The notes under the pieces: generated by a model
Seen by the model: the letters and a program-made list of their open reading frames with translations, nothing else
Databases searched by the model: none
Told to the model about the DNA's origin: nothing
Assembly: GCA_958450365.1 (NCBI GenBank)
Contig: CAUEEP010000924.1
Coordinates: 186,001 to 250,000, forward strand
DNA from: Mesorhabditis belari
Taxonomy: Eukaryota > Nematoda > Chromadorea > Rhabditida > Rhabditidae
Reading direction: 5' to 3'
Length of the DNA stretch: 64,000 bases
Program-made: the position numbers and the translations under genes
Shown here: piece by piece, positions 41,830 to 51,913 of the stretch
Position numbering within the stretch: position 1 is the first letter of the stretch
Layout: each line of letters begins with the position of its first letter

Positions 41830-42590
41830 GGACAAGTGGCTGAGCGAAATGCTATATTCCTATACCATTCAACGCAGAATTTGATGCTGATTCCGAATAT
41901 GTATTCTGTTTTTGCTAAATGACAATCTACCCAGGCGTTATAAGCGTCTAAAGTTTTGTTAGTACTCTGAAAATGTGGTTATTTGGGTCTTAGGGGCCTG
42001 CTTGCGGTCATTTGGGTCTTCACGACCTCCTTGGAAACCAGCTTCAGTGCGGTCGTGATCGAGTGGCACAGCTTTCGTTTCCAGTGCGAGACCTCACAGG
42101 TTCGACCTAGTCAACACTTCTTGTAGACAGTTGATGGCGATTGATTATACCTTATGGATTGATTATATCTTGCCTTATAGTTTTATATTTGAAAAGCTAT
42201 ATACCAGATGGGATGCGATTTTGCGCGCGCACAAAGAGCACCAGTCTTCTTGAAAAAGCAAAAGAATAATCCAAGGTGGGGATCGAGAACTCGTGAGTTC
42301 TCGTTCTGAAAACGAGAGCTGTACCACTTGGCCACGGATGCAGCTGATCGGATCCGCATGGAGGCTGCTAAGACCCATGGAGGCCGCCAAATGACCACAT
42401 TTTCAGAGTCCTAACAAAACTTTAGACGCTTATAACTTCTCACAGATTGTCATTTAGCAAAAACGGAATACAGATTCGGGACCAGCATCAAATTCTGCGT
42501 CGAATGGTGTAGGTCGTATCGCATTTCGCGCAGCCAGTTGTCCTGCCCTTGTTATTCAGGTCAAGGGTTCAATCCCTGCTAGATTCTCAG
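41830..42590. mobile_element. Fold-back element with tRNA-like units (copy 2)
   Basis: It is closely related to the element at 16985-17690: TGGCTGAGCGAAATGCTATA, ACGCAGAATTTGATGCTGAT, the GTGATCGAGTGGCACAGCTT/GGTTCGACC tRNA-like unit, the inverse arm with CTGTACCACTTGGCCACG and GACGCTTATAACTTCT, and the outer GGGTTCAATCCC half. The centre differs from copy 1, with about 150 bp containing GATTGATTATA repeats. Two similarly built copies support a mobile family. Confidence 0.72.
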
Positions 42591-42847
42591 CCAATCAAGA
42601 CTGTCTGGCGTACTGGTTGGCGTACTGTAGTGAGACGGAGCCCTAGAACCTAGTAGTACCTTAAACGCATGAAATCTGGTGCACTGAAGATTTGAACTAT
42701 TGCAAGAAAAAAGTCCACCAAATCCCTTGCGTTTAACTTGATTTTTAAATAATTTTTTATGAATAAGGCTAGAAGCAAAGTCTTTTCGGAAATCGATATC
42801 CAGTCAAGTTTAAAGTAAATTTTTAAATTCACAACTCAGTGACTCAG

Positions 42848-45800
42848 TCACAACTCAGTGAACTTTGGCAAATATTGAGGCAGTGATTTGGCTAAAGCTT
42901 TGCTCGCATCGATGAGCGCTCCGTGCACCCGTTTGACAAGGATTTCGTGTTTCTCCTCTTCCACCGACAGCCCATCCATTGTGTCCATCACGCGGCCGAT
43001 GAACGCGAAATGGGAACCCTGAGCGACCAAGTGGATGCGATAGGCTTTGTCGAGCTGAAAATGGAACTGTTGGAGTTGGAGTGTATCAGAGTTGTTTTCA
43101 TCTGTAAGCTGTAGGATCTGTAAGCTAGGATCTGTAAGCTAGGATCTGTAACGTAGGATCTGTAACCTAGGATCTGTAAGCTAGGATCTGTAAGCTAGGA
43201 TCTGTAACGTAGGATCTGTAAGCTAGGATCTGTAACCTAGGATCTGTAAGCTAGGATCTGTAAGCTAGGATCTGTAAGCTAGGATCTGTAACGTAGGATC
43301 TGTAACCTAGGATCTGTAAGCTAGGATCTGTAAGCTAGGATCTGTAAGCTAGGATCTGTAGGCTAGGATCTGTAGGCTAGGATCTGTAGGCTAGGATCTG
43401 TAGGCTAGGATCTGTAACCTAGGATCTGTAACCTAGGATCTGTAAGCCAGATCGAATCAGGTCAGCCAAAAGCCAACGCCCTTTGACTTTGGCTTTTGGC
43501 TGGCCAGGCACAAGCTTTCCAAAAGCCAGGCAGGCTAAGTCAGGCTTCTGGTTAAATTAACAATTAAATTGTATTTGGAACAACTTTGGCTAGTTCAGTA
43601 ACGTCATACTATTAAATATTTTAACAAACTCGCGACGACGGTATTAAGAGTGCACTTTTTTACTAATAATTTTGTGAAATTCAAGAATAAACTAAACTAT
43701 TATCATCATTTGATGATAATAGTTTAGTTCTGGGCCCAGATAGCTCAAAAGAGGCCCAGCTAACTCAAAAGAGGCCCAGCTAGCTCAAAAGAGGCCCAGC
43801 TAGCTCAAAAGAGGCCCAGCTAGCTCTGGGCCTCTTTTTTTGAAAGCTAATACAAGTAGCCAAGAACTTTCTGCAAAATCAATAACAAAAATCCTTAAAA
43901 GGTTGAGTTTACACCAAAAGCTTGGCATTAGTACAGCGAATATCGTCATTAGTACAGCGAATATCGCCCGGAATGTGTTAAGTGTTGAAAAGCTTTAGAA
44001 ATAATGGGATTTACTTCTAGGAAATGGAATTGTAAGGTAAATACGGGTGATACAGTTGTGGTGACGTTATCTGTTATCCCACAGTTATGGTGACGCACAG
44101 CTGACTACGTTTAACTGCTTTCTGTCTCTTTTTTTTTTCTTTTCTTATTAATTTGATGATTTGATTGTTTTTTAGGTATAAAGGCTAAGAAAGAGCTGCG
44201 TTATTATTCTTCAACAGCAAGGAAAAACATCCGGAAAATTCTTCAACAGCAAGGAAAAACACTCGCAGAGATCTCGAATCTTGCAGGAAAGAGATAAAAT
44301 GTTTTTCGTGCTCTGAAGCATTTCAAAGAAACGGGCTTCAATGAAAATCGTAAAGAATTAGGTTCACCAAAGACTCCAATTCAAAAAGTCGATCGACTTT
44401 GATCGACTGAAAAGAAACCCTCATATTGAGCAGGCTCACAACCATCAGAACGATCGAAACCATCAGAACGATTGGCCCAAAAAGCCTCTCCCGTTAGACG
44501 ACAGAATTGTTTCAAGACAACAAAAGCCTTAACAAAACATGATTTGCGCCGGTGTCACTCATTCAAACAGCCTGCAAAAGAAACGGGTTTAAATGAAGAT
44601 CGTAAAGGACGAGGTTCACCAAAGAACGCCAACAATTCAACAATTCAACAAGTCGTCAAAAGATTTTTGATCGACGTAAAAGGAATCCCAAACTCCTCAA
44701 AGAATTCTGTTGGCCAAGTCCAAGTCTGTGCCAAGTCTGTTTGGCTGTCTGGCCAAGTCTGTTTGGCTTAGGCCAAGTATTGGAAAAAGTTCGGCTCATC
44801 GAATTCTCAAAACAACCAAAATGAAAGCCAGAAAAGGGATAAAAGGACATCTTTGACAGATTGAATGTAAAGAACACGTTTGAAACGTCGCAAATAAGAT
44901 CGATAGACTTTTGTTGATATTTTGTCACCATATTGTAGAACTGTAAATGGGAGTAAATAATGGGGATTTACTGCGCATCGGTGCCGCAATTTAAAAACTA
45001 GCTTTTCAAAAAGCAAATGGAAACAATGATTGGGAAGGAATGTGCTTAAATGCGCTAAATTTGCGCTAATTTTCTTTTCTCGCTAACCTTCTTAAACTCG
45101 TTATCTCTCAATTCATAATATTTGTTCAATAAATAATAAATCCTTTGCTATCCACTTTCCTCTTTTCCCTCCATTCCCCCATCGTTTGTTCAGTGAGTGC
45201 TCTCGGCTTTCCCAAATTGCTCAAAATGCAAGGGATTGCTCAATCCCTTGCATTTCGTTTGGCTTTTTTGCATTATTTGTTTTGATTTCTAATCGAATTC
45301 GATCATCAAAACAGTCTATTGCATTTAAAATGATGAAATTGAGCGATTTCAAAGCACTTTGAGCAAAAGCACTTTGAGATTAGCACGTTGTTTTTGAGAA
45401 AATTGAACAGGAAAGAGATGGAAGCAGGAAAAAGCTAAAAAAGAGAACAAGAGAACAAGAAACAAACAAACAAACAAACAACTACAATGCTTGGGTATTC
45501 AAGTTTGGTTTTTTAAACTTAAACTCTAACTGAAGAACTGGCTTTTTCTTTTCTCAGCGCTTTTTCTTTTCTCGTAGCTTTTTCTCAGGCGCAATTTGAT
45601 TGGTTTAAAGTTTTGAGGAAAATCTAGTTAGAATCAGCTCACTATAAGTGCAGTTAGTCAGGGTTTAACCAGTTATCAACTAAACAAACCTGTTCAAATG
45701 AGTACGGTACGTCGATGCCAACTTTTGCACTCCTTTCAACGATCATTTCGTGGAGAATCGGTAGAAATTTTGCTTCAGCAACTCGTCGCTCTTCTGCATC

Positions 45801-48800
45801 ACATCCAAAAACAAACAAATGACAAAGATCCTCTGCACAACTGCCTGAAATTTCGTTTTAATACTTCATCTTCAGCTACTTCATCTTCAGCTACTTCAGC
45901 TTCAGCTACTTCATCTTCAGCTACTTCATCTTCAGCTACTTCATCTTAAGCTACTTCATCTTAAGCTACTTCATCTTCAGCTACTTCATCTTCAGCTACT
46001 TCATCTTCAGCTACTTCATCTTCAGCTACTTCAGCTTCAGCTACTTCATCTTCAGCTACTTCATCTTCAGCTACTTCAGCTTCAGCTACTTCATCTTCAG
46101 CTACTTCATCTTCAGCTACTTCATCTTCAGCTACTTCATCCGTAGTACATTATCTTTTTATTTCAATACTTCAACACTTGTTAGAACGTCAAGGCTTTAC
46201 GAATCGCCGAAAATCAAAATCAGTATTCAGTATTCGAAAATCACCGTGATGCACATTTTGCCAGTCTAAAAGTGCACTCAATGAGTCGTCTCCATTTTGA
46301 GTTTTCACTTTGTTCCACAAAAAATTGTACGCCCACATGTCACCATGACAGATCACATCGGGAATGCCTGAAATATGCAAAAGAGACTTTTGAATAAGGT
46401 AAAAAAGAAATGGTAAATGGTAAAAAAGAAATTGAGCTTTGATTCCCAAGAGCTTAAGCTTTGATTCCCAAGAAATTGAGCTTTGATTCCCAAGAGATTG
46501 AGCTTTGATTCCCAAGAGCTTAAGCTTTGATTCCCAAGAAATTGAGCTTAAGCTTTGATTCCCAAGGGTTTCCCTTAATGAACTGGAGTCAATTTGTGCA
46601 TGTGCCTTTGAAATTTTCTAAACTAACCCAGATCTTTATGTGATTCTCTGAAGACATAATGCCAGAAGTGTCGATTCTTGTACAAGTGTTGAATCTTCTC
46701 GAATTCGGGACCAATCTTTGGTTCAAGAGTCGTCCACGTGCTGGCTGGTTCTTGCATTTTGTAGAAAAACTCCATATATCTAAAAAGTTAAAGGAGTTGA
46801 TGGTTAAAGTTGATGGTTAAAGTTGATGGTTAAAGTTGATGGTTAAAGTTGATGGCTTAAGTGCTTTATTGGTTGTTTATTGGTTGTTTATTGGTTGTTT
46901 ATTGGTGGTTTATTGGTTGTTTATTGTGTTTATTGTTTGTTTATTGGTTGTTTATTGGTTGTTTATTGGTGGTTTATTGGTTGTTTATTGGTGGTTTATT
47001 GGTTGTTTATTGTGTTTATTGTTTGTTTATTGGTTGTTTATTGGTTGTTTATTGGTGGTTTATTGGTTGTTTATTGGTGGTTTATTGGTTGTTTATTGTG
47101 TTTATTGTTTGTTTATTGGTTGTTTATTGGTTGTTTATTGGTGGTTTATTGGTTGTTTATTGGTTGTTTATTGTGTTTATTGTGTTTATTGTTTGTTTAT
47201 TGGTTGTTTATTATTTGTTTCTTGTTTGTTTATTGTTTATTTCTTCTTTTAGTGACTTTCTTTGTTCACTTACCCATCCGGCAATCGAATATACGGCGTA
47301 AAGGAGTTTATGGTTAAAGTTGATGGCTTAAGTGCTTTGTTGTTTGTTTATTGTTTGTTTATTGTTTGTTTATTGTTTGTTTATTGGTTGTTTATCCTTT
47401 GTTTATTGTTTATTTCTTGTTTATTTCTTGTTTATTTCTTATTTATTTCTTCTTTTAGTGACTTTCTTTGTTCACTTACCCATCCGACAATCGAATGTAC
47501 GGCGTTTTCGAGCGCAAACCGTGCACTTGAATCCACGCGATTTGCGACAAAATCTCGAGGAGCTGGAAATGTTTTAGCTCATTTTCGAGAGTAAATTCTA
47601 TCTGCAATTAACATAAATTTTATCGTAAACCAACTTGCGAAGGATTGAGTCCATTGTAGATATTGCTGGGTTCAGCTTGCGCGGAGAGATCTCTCATGAT
47701 CACCGAGCCGCACGAGCTCGCATCTCCGTATCTCCATGGCTCAGTGGCATAGGCAGTAGCTTTCTAAATCATATTTTTTATTAAATAATCAATAATTAAT
47801 AATAAATATTAGAATTTAAAGTCTGTTATCTTGTATTTGAATAATTTCATTTCGAAAAATTTCATGTTAAGAGTTGGAAAAAAGTTTGCTCCAGAAACCT
47901 ATTAGATTGATGCAGTTTTTCTTTCCATAGAAAAGAATTGGAACAAAATTTGTTGTATTTAAATTATTAACAGTTTTACAATCATTTCTTTATCATTTCT
48001 CTATAATTTCTCTACAAAAATAGCTTTTGCTCAAAGCTTAAAGCTCGACTCAATTCGATAAAAACGAATTTTGATATAAAATTTTCAATTGTTGTTTTAA
48101 AGAAAATCGCTGAACGGATCGTTTTCAAATTTTACAGATTTATGTAATCAAATGAGCTCTATCTTTTTTACTTTTACACTAAAATAGGTTTGTTTTGAAG
48201 AAAGTGTCCAAATTGGGGGTAATTTTTTTTTTTTTTTTTTTGTTGGGGGGGGGGGGAGGGGGGGGGGGGGGGGGGGGTGTTGAGGGGGGGGGGGTGGGGG
48301 GGAAAGTCGACTTTAGTGTCGGCGGTTTTGGGCAAATTGTGCCGTTTTGGCTTTTCGTCTTTACGCGTTTAAAAATCCACAAAAACAACTATTTTGAAGC
48401 ATTTCCAAAAAAACTATTTTACAGAGAAACAATGAAACTTTTTAATGGTTTAAATAGAAATTTTTTTTATTATTTTTAAAAGAAGTTTGGAAAAGATTTG
48501 GGAAGTTTGGAAATGCTTAAAAGCTTGCGCCATGTTTGGTTCTAAAGTTCTAAAGGTTCTAAAGTCTTTTAGCATTAATTGTATAGCTATTTTGTTTGTA
48601 TGATGTAGTTTACTGATTGATTATTCGATTTTCATAAAACTATATTATTTCTGAATAAAAACATAAAAAAAATAAAAAAAAAATTAAAAAAAAATTTTAA
48701 AAAAAAAAAAAAAAATAAAAAAAAAATTTAAATAATTTTTTTTTTTTAAAAAAAAAAAAAAAATATCTAAATCGTACCTTTACATCCGGCCAATCAGTGA

Positions 48801-49851
48801 GCGTTTCATAAAAAGCACATTCTCGATTGAAGTACTCGGCGATGAATCGATAAAGTTGATCACTCTAAAAACAAAAGTTAACGATAAACGTTAAATGTTA
48901 AACGTTAAACGTTAAACATTAAACATTAAACGTTAAAAATTCAAAGTTAAACTCAAAGTTGAACTTGAGAATTATTCAATATTATTGAATTATTGAATTA
49001 TTGAATTATTGAGGATTTTAAGATCATTTTATAGTATTTAATTCATATCTAATTCATTGAATAGCTTCATTTTTCCGCACTTTTCTCACAAACCCCATTT
49101 TCCCGCATGAAATTTCGCTCTTTCTCGCCGCAAATCAATACCATCGAATGGGTGATCGTGTGGAGTTCGGGAATCTAGAAATTTAGCTTTAATTTAAGAG
49201 AATTTCAGAGAATTTCAGAGAAATTAAGAGAATTTCAGAGAATTTAAGAGAATTCAGTTTAAATTTGATAAAATTAGACTAAATTTAGTGTTTTCTCTCT
49301 CATTTCTCCCTTCATTTCGACTTTTCTCCGTACGAATCATCATCAACTAGGTCATTAAATACACAAAAATCTACAGAATCCTATTTTGTAGACGTTGTGT
49401 CTACCAATTTCTAAACTTATCCACCGAAATCTCATTTTGTACAATTTTCAGAAAAGAAATACCTTTATAAGCGATCAGTTTACTACAAAATGTTAACAAT
49501 AATGAGCAAAATGAGCAGAATGAGCAGAATGAAATGAGTAAATGAAATTTGAAAAATTGAATGAGATTTTTGTCTAGAAACTGGTCTTTAAAGGCTTTTA
49601 TACCCACAAAAATATTGTAACTCAAAACTCGATGTGCCTAAAGCAATTCAGCTATTCTACTAGGTCATCAAATACACAAAAGTCTACAGAATCCTATTTT
49701 GTAGACATTTTGTCTACCAATTTCTAATCTTAAAGTAAAATATTACTTTTACAATGATTGGTATCCTTGAACCATCATCGAAAACGACGAGAATCCGGGA
49801 GATTTGAGAGATGAAACCCATCGATTTGCTCGTTGTATCGTTTGGGAGTAA
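42848..49851 (-). CDS. CHK kinase-like (DUF1679) protein, 5' exon not found
   Basis: Nine exons are in phase: 49747-49851, 49094-49174, 48778-48864, 47635-47763, 47480-47601, 46628-46779, 46245-46367, 45690-45844 and 42848-43054 (stop TGA), giving about 387 residues. The family usually has 400-430, so one short first exon is missing upstream. Recognisable parts in order are SKSMGFISQISRILVVF with IIVK (glycine-rich and Lys region), FIAEYFNRECAFYETL, SVIMRDLS, ICHGDMWAYNFLW (catalytic HGDxWxxN loop), ALLDWQ (metal-binding DWQ) and a C-terminal helical part with AEDLCHLFV. The family resembles choline and ecdysteroid kinases and is strongly expanded in nematodes; the substrate is unknown. Introns are loaded with minisatellites, and the last one (2.6 kb) also holds a transposase relic. 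The final exon fits the family and ends FTEL. Confidence 0.88.
43108..43450 (+). repeat. 14-bp minisatellite GTAAGCTAGGATCT in the last CHK-gene intron
   Basis: About 24 units with GTAACCTAGGATCT and GTAACGTAGGATCT variants. In gene orientation each unit reads AGATCCTAGCTTACAG, a string ending like a 3' splice site. The array starts about 50 bp upstream of the true acceptor of the last exon. Confidence 0.92.
43735..43835 (+). repeat. 20-bp minisatellite with a terminal hairpin
   Basis: Five units of GCCCAGCTAGCTCAAAAGAG. The right end, GCTCTGGGCCTCTTTTTTTGA, is the inverse of the unit, so the array can fold back. Confidence 0.85.
44050..44947 (+). mobile_element. Decayed Tc1/mariner-type transposase relic in a CHK-gene intron
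   Basis: Plus-strand pieces resemble the N-terminal HTH region of DD37D-like transposases: ILQQQGKTLAEISNLAGKR, then VFRALKHFKETGFNENRKEL and GSPKTPIQK. The pieces AKETGLNEDRKGRGSPKN and FKTTKALTKHDL repeat part of this further on (44480-44640), so the copy is internally duplicated. Stops and shifts are present. Similar strings TACAGTT...TGGTGAC (44053) and GTCACCATATTGTAGAACTG (44926) may be the remains of terminal inverted repeats. It lies in the last CHK-gene intron, on the opposite strand. Confidence 0.55.
45860..46142 (+). repeat. 15-bp minisatellite TACTTCATCTTCAGC in a CHK-gene intron
   Basis: About nineteen units. The array ends some 15 bp from the acceptor of the exon 45690-45844. 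On the transcript it is a GAAGATGAAGTAGCT purine-rich repeat. Confidence 0.92.
46430..46572 (+). repeat. 22-bp minisatellite AGCTTTGATTCCCAAGAAAT
   Basis: Six units of about 21-23 bp with GAGATTGAGCTT and GAGCTTAAGCTT variants, within a CHK-gene intron. Confidence 0.85.
46795..47455 (+). repeat. GGTTGTTTATT minisatellite with a duplicated exon edge
   Basis: Units of 11 bp (TTGGTTGTTTA, with TTGGTGGTTTA and TTGTGTTTA variants) fill 46865-47245. A second, shorter array (47335-47450) follows a copy of the 3' edge of the neighbouring exon: 47261-47300 repeats the donor region CACTTACCCATCCGGCAATC found at 47473-47492. The repeated GTTGATGGTTAAA units at 46800-46855 also reappear at 47310-47330. 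Open frames of 81-146 codons across it are artefacts. Confidence 0.88.
48215..48305 (+). repeat. Homopolymer T then G tract
   Basis: About 18 T residues (48224-48241) run into G-rich DNA with runs of 8-19 G (48245-48302), broken by single A or T bases. It is within a CHK-gene intron. The G tract on the plus strand, C on the transcript, could form G-quadruplexes. Its exact length is a likely sequencing weak point. Confidence 0.85.
48655..48770 (+). repeat. A/T homopolymer tract next to a CHK-gene exon
   Basis: Runs of A (up to 18) and T within about 115 bp, ending 8 bases before the donor of the exon 48778-48864. Confidence 0.85.
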
Positions 49852-49971
49852 CTAAAGAAGTGATTCGAAACTGATATTTGTCCTTTAAGCCTTTCTTTCT
49901 TCTTCCATTCTTTCCTTCTTCCCTTCTTTCCTTCTTCCCTTCTTCCTTGCCTTTCCTATTTCTTTTTGGGG

Positions 49972-50042
49972 AAAGCTGATAGCTTAGTGGTAGAGCTGCC
50001 CGGTAAGCAGAAGGTCGAGGGTTCAATTCCCTCTCAAGTTTT
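49972..50042 (+). pseudogene. tRNA-like sequence
   Basis: A-box TAGCTTAGTGGTAGAGC and B-box GGTTCAATTCC with a good T-arm (GAGGG/CCCTC) at normal tRNA spacing. Five of seven acceptor pairs form, but the anticodon stem does not pair. A second, similar unit lies at 50440-50510. Confidence 0.5.
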
Positions 50043-50149
50043 TTGCCATTCACTTCTTTTCTTAAGTACTTTAATGAAGATTTACGAGTCAAATAGGAGT
50101 CTAAATAAGAGGCACAGATGAAGAATTCTAGTATTTTACAAGGTAAACC

Positions 50150-50266
50150 CAGCAAGGCCAGAAGCAAGCCCAGAAGCAAGAAGCAAGGCCAGAAGCAAGG
50201 CCAGAAGCAAGGCCAGAAGCAAGGCCAGAAGCAAGGCCAGAAGCAAGGCCAGAAGCAAGCCCTTAT
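50150..50266 (+). repeat. 12-bp minisatellite AAGCAAGGCCAG
   Basis: About nine units. Leu/Ala and Trp/Phe/Cys repeat frames on the minus strand arise from it. Confidence 0.9.
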
Positions 50267-50439
50267 AAAGGTTAAAATCGAGATCTTCGTCCTTTTCAAG
50301 CTTAAATTTCAAAGAAATGAAATTTAATTCCATTTTAAAGAAAAACTGTTTGCTTGAAGCTTATTTTTGTTTATTTACCATTATAAAGCTGTTAGAAGAT
50401 GATTATAACAAAAAAAAATGCTTTGATTGATACTTTGAA

Positions 50440-50510
50440 TACTTAGTGGTAGAGTTGCCCGGTAAACAGAAGATCGAGGGTTCAATTCCCCCTCAAGCCC
50501 TCGCAAACTA
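50440..50510 (+). pseudogene. tRNA-like sequence, sister of the one at 49972
   Basis: The ACTTAGTGGTAGAGTTGCCC, CAGAAGATCGAGG and GGTTCAATTCCCC parts match the unit at 49972-50042 closely, with a few substitutions including one in the A-box. It is therefore a second copy of the same dispersed sequence. Confidence 0.5.
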
Positions 50511-50719
50511 AGCCGAGAAGAAGAGGCGAATTATCGAATAAGAAGAAGATTCCTACTTTTGCATAAAAGTTCATTTTTAGAAAAATCTACAAGACGGAAA
50601 CTGTTATTTTTGAAAAAAAAGCATTCTTTTAATCTAGAAAACGCAAATGCCAGTGATTTTTAACAGAGAACGCATTTTCACTGACTTGGCTTTACCACAA
50701 AAGTTTCTGATCCATTTCT

Positions 50720-51135
50720 GATTCAGGATTGACTAGTCCTGAGCCTGGCTTCTTGCCTTCTAGTTTGGCTTCTTGGCACAACTCCCAGTAGTCAGTCCTG
50801 AACCTGGCTTCTTGCCTTCTAGTTTGGCTTGGCTTGGCACAATTCCCAGTAGTCAGTCCTGAACCTGGCTTCTCGCCTTCTAGCTTGGCTTGACTTGGCA
50901 CAACTCCCAGTAGTCAGCCCTGAACCTGACTTCTTGCCTTCTAGTTTGGCTTGGCTTGGCACAACTCCCAGTAGTCAGTCCGGAACCTGGTTTCTGGCCT
51001 TCTAGTTTGGCTTGACTTGGCACAATGTCCAGTAGTCAGTCCTGAACCTGGCTTCTTGGCTTCTAGTTTGGCTTGACTTGGCACAACTCCCAGTAGTCAG
51101 TCCTGAACCTGGCTTCTTGCCTGAACCTTGTCCTG
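50720..51135 (+). repeat. Minisatellite of about 60 bp
   Basis: Seven units containing AGTCAGTCCTGAACCTGGCT, TCTTGCCTTCTAGTTTGGCT and TGGCACAACTCCCAGT, with CTTGGCTTGG/CTTGACTTGG variation. This is among the longest units in the window. Confidence 0.88.
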
Positions 51136-51289
51136 GTCCTGGCCTAGTTTGGCTTAAAACTCTCGAGCCTGCTTTGAATATCCGTATTAACTGTGAGAAT
51201 TTTACCGTGTTAGCTGTAGAGAGATTTTCTTAGGCTATAAATTATATAAATATTGATTTTTACTTGTTTAATCGTCCTTCCTGAATGTA

Positions 51290-51428
51290 ACTTTTGAAAG
51301 AGTTGAGACGAGTTCAACAGCTGGAGAATCCTCGAGAACTCAAGGCTCACCCCATTGTCGCCAATTCGATCCATCACATGTTCAAGAAGATGTTAAAGTT
51401 GAAAGATCTAACAAAATCCAGTTTTTAA
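51290..51428 (+). pseudogene. Orphan exon-like frame, family not recognised
   Basis: The plus strand reads KELRRVQQLENPRELKAHPI and VANSIHHMFKKMLKLKDLTK before a stop. The helical, charged composition and G/C content stand out from the surroundings. The NPRELKAH stretch is faintly reminiscent of globin helix regions, but this is not strong enough to assign. No convincing acceptor or neighbouring exon was found; a GTTAAA donor could follow FKKM. Confidence 0.3.
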
Positions 51429-51674
51429 AACGGAAATCAATTGAATAATTGTTCTGAAATTAAAAAAAAGAAAAGAAAAGTCAAAGAAACAATTGTTTGT
51501 TTTGAGATTGCAAAAAAAGCGATTAAAAATCGTCCTTGAAAGTTTGGATTGAAAAAAAAACGCTCCAATCACTTTTTACAATGATCACAATGATCAAAAC
51601 TGTCTGAAAATAGCTCTAATCAAAGCAATTAATATTTGTAAAAACGAAGCCTGCAATTTGACTCAATGAAACAT

Positions 51675-51913
51675 TGAAGAACTCAGTTGGTGCGGTTTGT
51701 GAATCTAATAAATGACACCGAAGTGCACACGTCCAGAATTACTAGAAGTATCCGAAGTCCAGAATTACTAGAAGTATCCAAAATGCTAATTTCGCGAGGA
51801 TTTTAACTGTTATAATGAGCCGTTCACAGTCTACCCGTAAAAGGGCTGAACTAAGAGATGCATGGCTTAGTCTTTAACATGAGCATATCGTCACTGGCAG
51901 GATCAACCAGATA
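51675..51913 (-). pseudogene. 5' fragment of 18S rRNA gene
   Basis: On the minus strand the sequence begins ATCTGGTTGATCCTGCCAGT, the conserved 18S start, and continues with GATATGCT, TAAGCCATGCAT, CGGCTCATTATA, GGTAATTCTGGA-like and CATTTATTAGA strings in the correct order for the first 200 or so bases of small-subunit rRNA. A piece of about 22 bp (GGATACTTCTAGTAATTCTG) is present twice in tandem (about 51737-51790), and homology fades beyond about 51675. It is a truncated rDNA insertion, not a working gene. Confidence 0.85.

Noticed and set aside
46836..47594. Hydrophobic frames of 81-146 codons that look like membrane proteins
   Set aside because: They arise from the GGTTGTTTATT minisatellite in an intron of the minus-strand CHK-like gene.
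50136..50333. Start exon of the CHK-like gene (frame beginning MELNFISLKFKLEKDED)
   Set aside because: It runs straight into the AAGCAAGGCCAG array and has no donor in the needed phase; it does not resemble the family's N-terminus.
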